Both the position numbers and the translations under genes were made by a program. Below the pieces are notes generated by a model, which saw only the letters and a program-made list of their open reading frames with translations, was not told the origin of the DNA and made no database searches. Positions 5,374 to 6,400 of a stretch of 6,400 nt of DNA are shown one piece after another (the stretch's first letter is position 1; every line of letters begins with the position of its first letter). Source of the stretch: Bacilli bacterium (lineage in GTDB: Bacteria > Bacillota_I > Bacilli_A > RF39 > UBA660); the NCBI GenBank assembly GCA_028698535.1, contig JAQVDA010000043.1, positions 1 to 6,400 of the forward strand, given 5' to 3'.

Positions 5374-6400
5374 ATGAATCCAAATGAACAAAAAATCATT
5401 GATAATATAAGAGCCTTAGGTATTGATATGATTGATACGGCGGCTAGTGGACACCCAGGAATCGTCTTAGGGGCGGCACCGATAATATATGCTTTATATG
5501 CAAAACATCTTAATTTTAGTTTAACGGATGAAAAATGGATTAATCGCGATCGTTTTATTTTATCAGCGGGTCATGGCTCCGCCTTACTTTATGCCACTTT
5601 ATTTATGGCTGGCTTTAATTTAACTCTTGATGATTTAAAATCCTTTCGTCAACTTCATTCCAAAACACCTGGTCATCCGGAATATGGGGTAACTCCCGGG
5701 GTAGATATGACAACTGGCCCTTTAGGACAAGGGTTGGGTAGTGCTGTTGGGATGGCGATGGCTGAGTGTTACTTAGGATCTAAGTATAACCCGAAGAAAA
5801 AAAGTGTTTTTGATACTAGTAAGGATATTTTTAATTATTACACTTATGTTTTATGTAGTGATGGTGATTTAATGGAAGGGGTTTCTTACGAAGCGGCATC
5901 ACTTGCGGGAACTTTAAAACTAGGGAAATTAATAATCTTATATGATTCTAATAACATTAGTTTAGATGGTAGTACTAATAAAACTTTTACTGAAGATGTT
6001 TTAGGAAGGTTTAAAGCCTTAGGTTGGCACACCCAATTAGTAAAAAATGGTGATGATATTATTAGCCTTGATAAAGCTATTACGAAAGCTAAAAATGTTT
6101 TTAATAAGCCTTCTATAATTGAAATTAAAACTACTATTGGTAAAGGCTCCCTTGATGCGGGAACTAATAAGGTTCATGGTTCACCCTTATCAAAGGAAGA
6201 TATTACCCAGTTAAAAAATATTCTTGGGGTTAGAAATATCCCTTTTACGGTATCACAAGAGGCCGTTGATAGCTTTCGCACTATGATTAGAGACCGCATT
6301 AGTGATATATATAGTAAGTGGGCTGACAATTATAAAGACTTTATGAATAATGCTAGTGATGATATCAAGACGGAGATTGTCAGTATTGAAAAAAATAACT
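5374..6400 (+). CDS. tkt: Transketolase, N-terminal half (gene runs off the window)
   Basis: The first 342 codons of a protein usually about 660 residues long are present; most of the pyrimidine-binding domain and the C-terminal domain lie beyond the window. Transketolase is a cytosolic, thiamine diphosphate- and metal-dependent enzyme of the non-oxidative pentose phosphate pathway that moves two-carbon units between sugar phosphates. Active-site elements are visible: A-S-G-H27-P-G, S-A-G-H67-G-S, P-G-H101-P-E, T-T-G-P-L-G-Q-G (113-120), the cofactor motif S-D163-G-D-L-M-E-G leading to D-S-N193-N-I-S, and V-H268-G-S. The first Gly of the usual GDG motif is Ser162, a minor change; the metal ligand Asp163 is kept. 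Start ATG 5374 follows GAGGGTGAT (5362-5370), a long match to the 16S rRNA tail. The gene has its own promoter, and the lexA-SOS gene-tkt order is the one known from Bacillus and Staphylococcus. Confidence 0.96.
   Translation, partial: MNPNEQKIIDNIRALGIDMIDTAASGHPGIVLGAAPIIYALYAKHLNFSLTDEKWINRDRFILSAGHGSALLYATLFMAGFNLTLDDLKSFRQLHSKTPGHPEYGVTPGVDMTTGPLGQGLGSAVGMAMAECYLGSKYNPKKKSVFDTSKDIFNYYTYVLCSDGDLMEGVSYEAASLAGTLKLGKLIILYDSNNISLDGSTNKTFTEDVLGRFKALGWHTQLVKNGDDIISLDKAITKAKNVFNKPSIIEIKTTIGKGSLDAGTNKVHGSPLSKEDITQLKNILGVRNIPFTVSQEAVDSFRTMIRDRISDIYSKWADNYKDFMNNASDDIKTEIVSIEKNN

Noticed and set aside
1..6400. CRISPR arrays, tRNA or rRNA genes, insertion sequences, riboswitches
   Set aside because: No regularly spaced repeats, cloverleaf-like segments, transposase motifs or structured leaders were seen; nearly all of the window is coding.

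Overview
The window is AT-rich chromosomal DNA from a low-GC Gram-positive-type bacterium (Bacillota, possibly one of the Erysipelotrichia- or Mollicutes-related lineages). Evidence: lspA is followed directly by an RluD-type gene; LexA is 205 residues long; the LexA sites have the Bacillota form CGAAC-N4-GTTYG; an SOS divergon lies beside a transketolase gene; and several ribosome binding sites are strong. TGA is used as a stop (lspA and rluD both end in it) and Trp is TGG, so the code is not the mycoplasma one. The exact lineage cannot be read from the sequence.

Layout. Positions 1-2358 hold, on the + strand, the 3' end of lspA, an overlapping rluD-like pseudouridine synthase gene, and a GluP-like rhomboid protease gene. 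After a 19-nt gap comes a 650-codon gene (2378-4330) with an N-terminal radical SAM/SPASM enzyme and a C-terminal MazG-like NTP pyrophosphohydrolase module. In that module the two acidic halves are far apart, and the second half appears to be present twice. It ends in a 6-bp tail-to-tail overlap with lexA, which lies on the - strand (4325-4942).

The 128-bp gap upstream of lexA (4943-5070) carries two LexA operators and divergent promoters. The rightward promoter has its whole 17-bp spacer filled by a consensus-perfect LexA box minus only flanking bases, and drives a 48-codon single-pass membrane protein (5071-5217). This sits where Bacillus yneA and Staphylococcus sosA, both SOS division inhibitors, are found, but it lacks a LysM domain. 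A terminator and an extended -10 promoter then separate this gene from transketolase (5374 onward, truncated by the window end).

How the parts relate. lspA and rluD are housekeeping genes. lexA plus the micropeptide form a compact DNA-damage response unit: LexA represses both, and after RecA-stimulated self-cleavage the small membrane protein would be made, by analogy to delay division. The two most interesting items are this micropeptide and the radical SAM-MazG fusion. Nothing in the window gives the substrate of the fusion protein. No tRNA, rRNA, insertion sequence, CRISPR array or riboswitch was seen.
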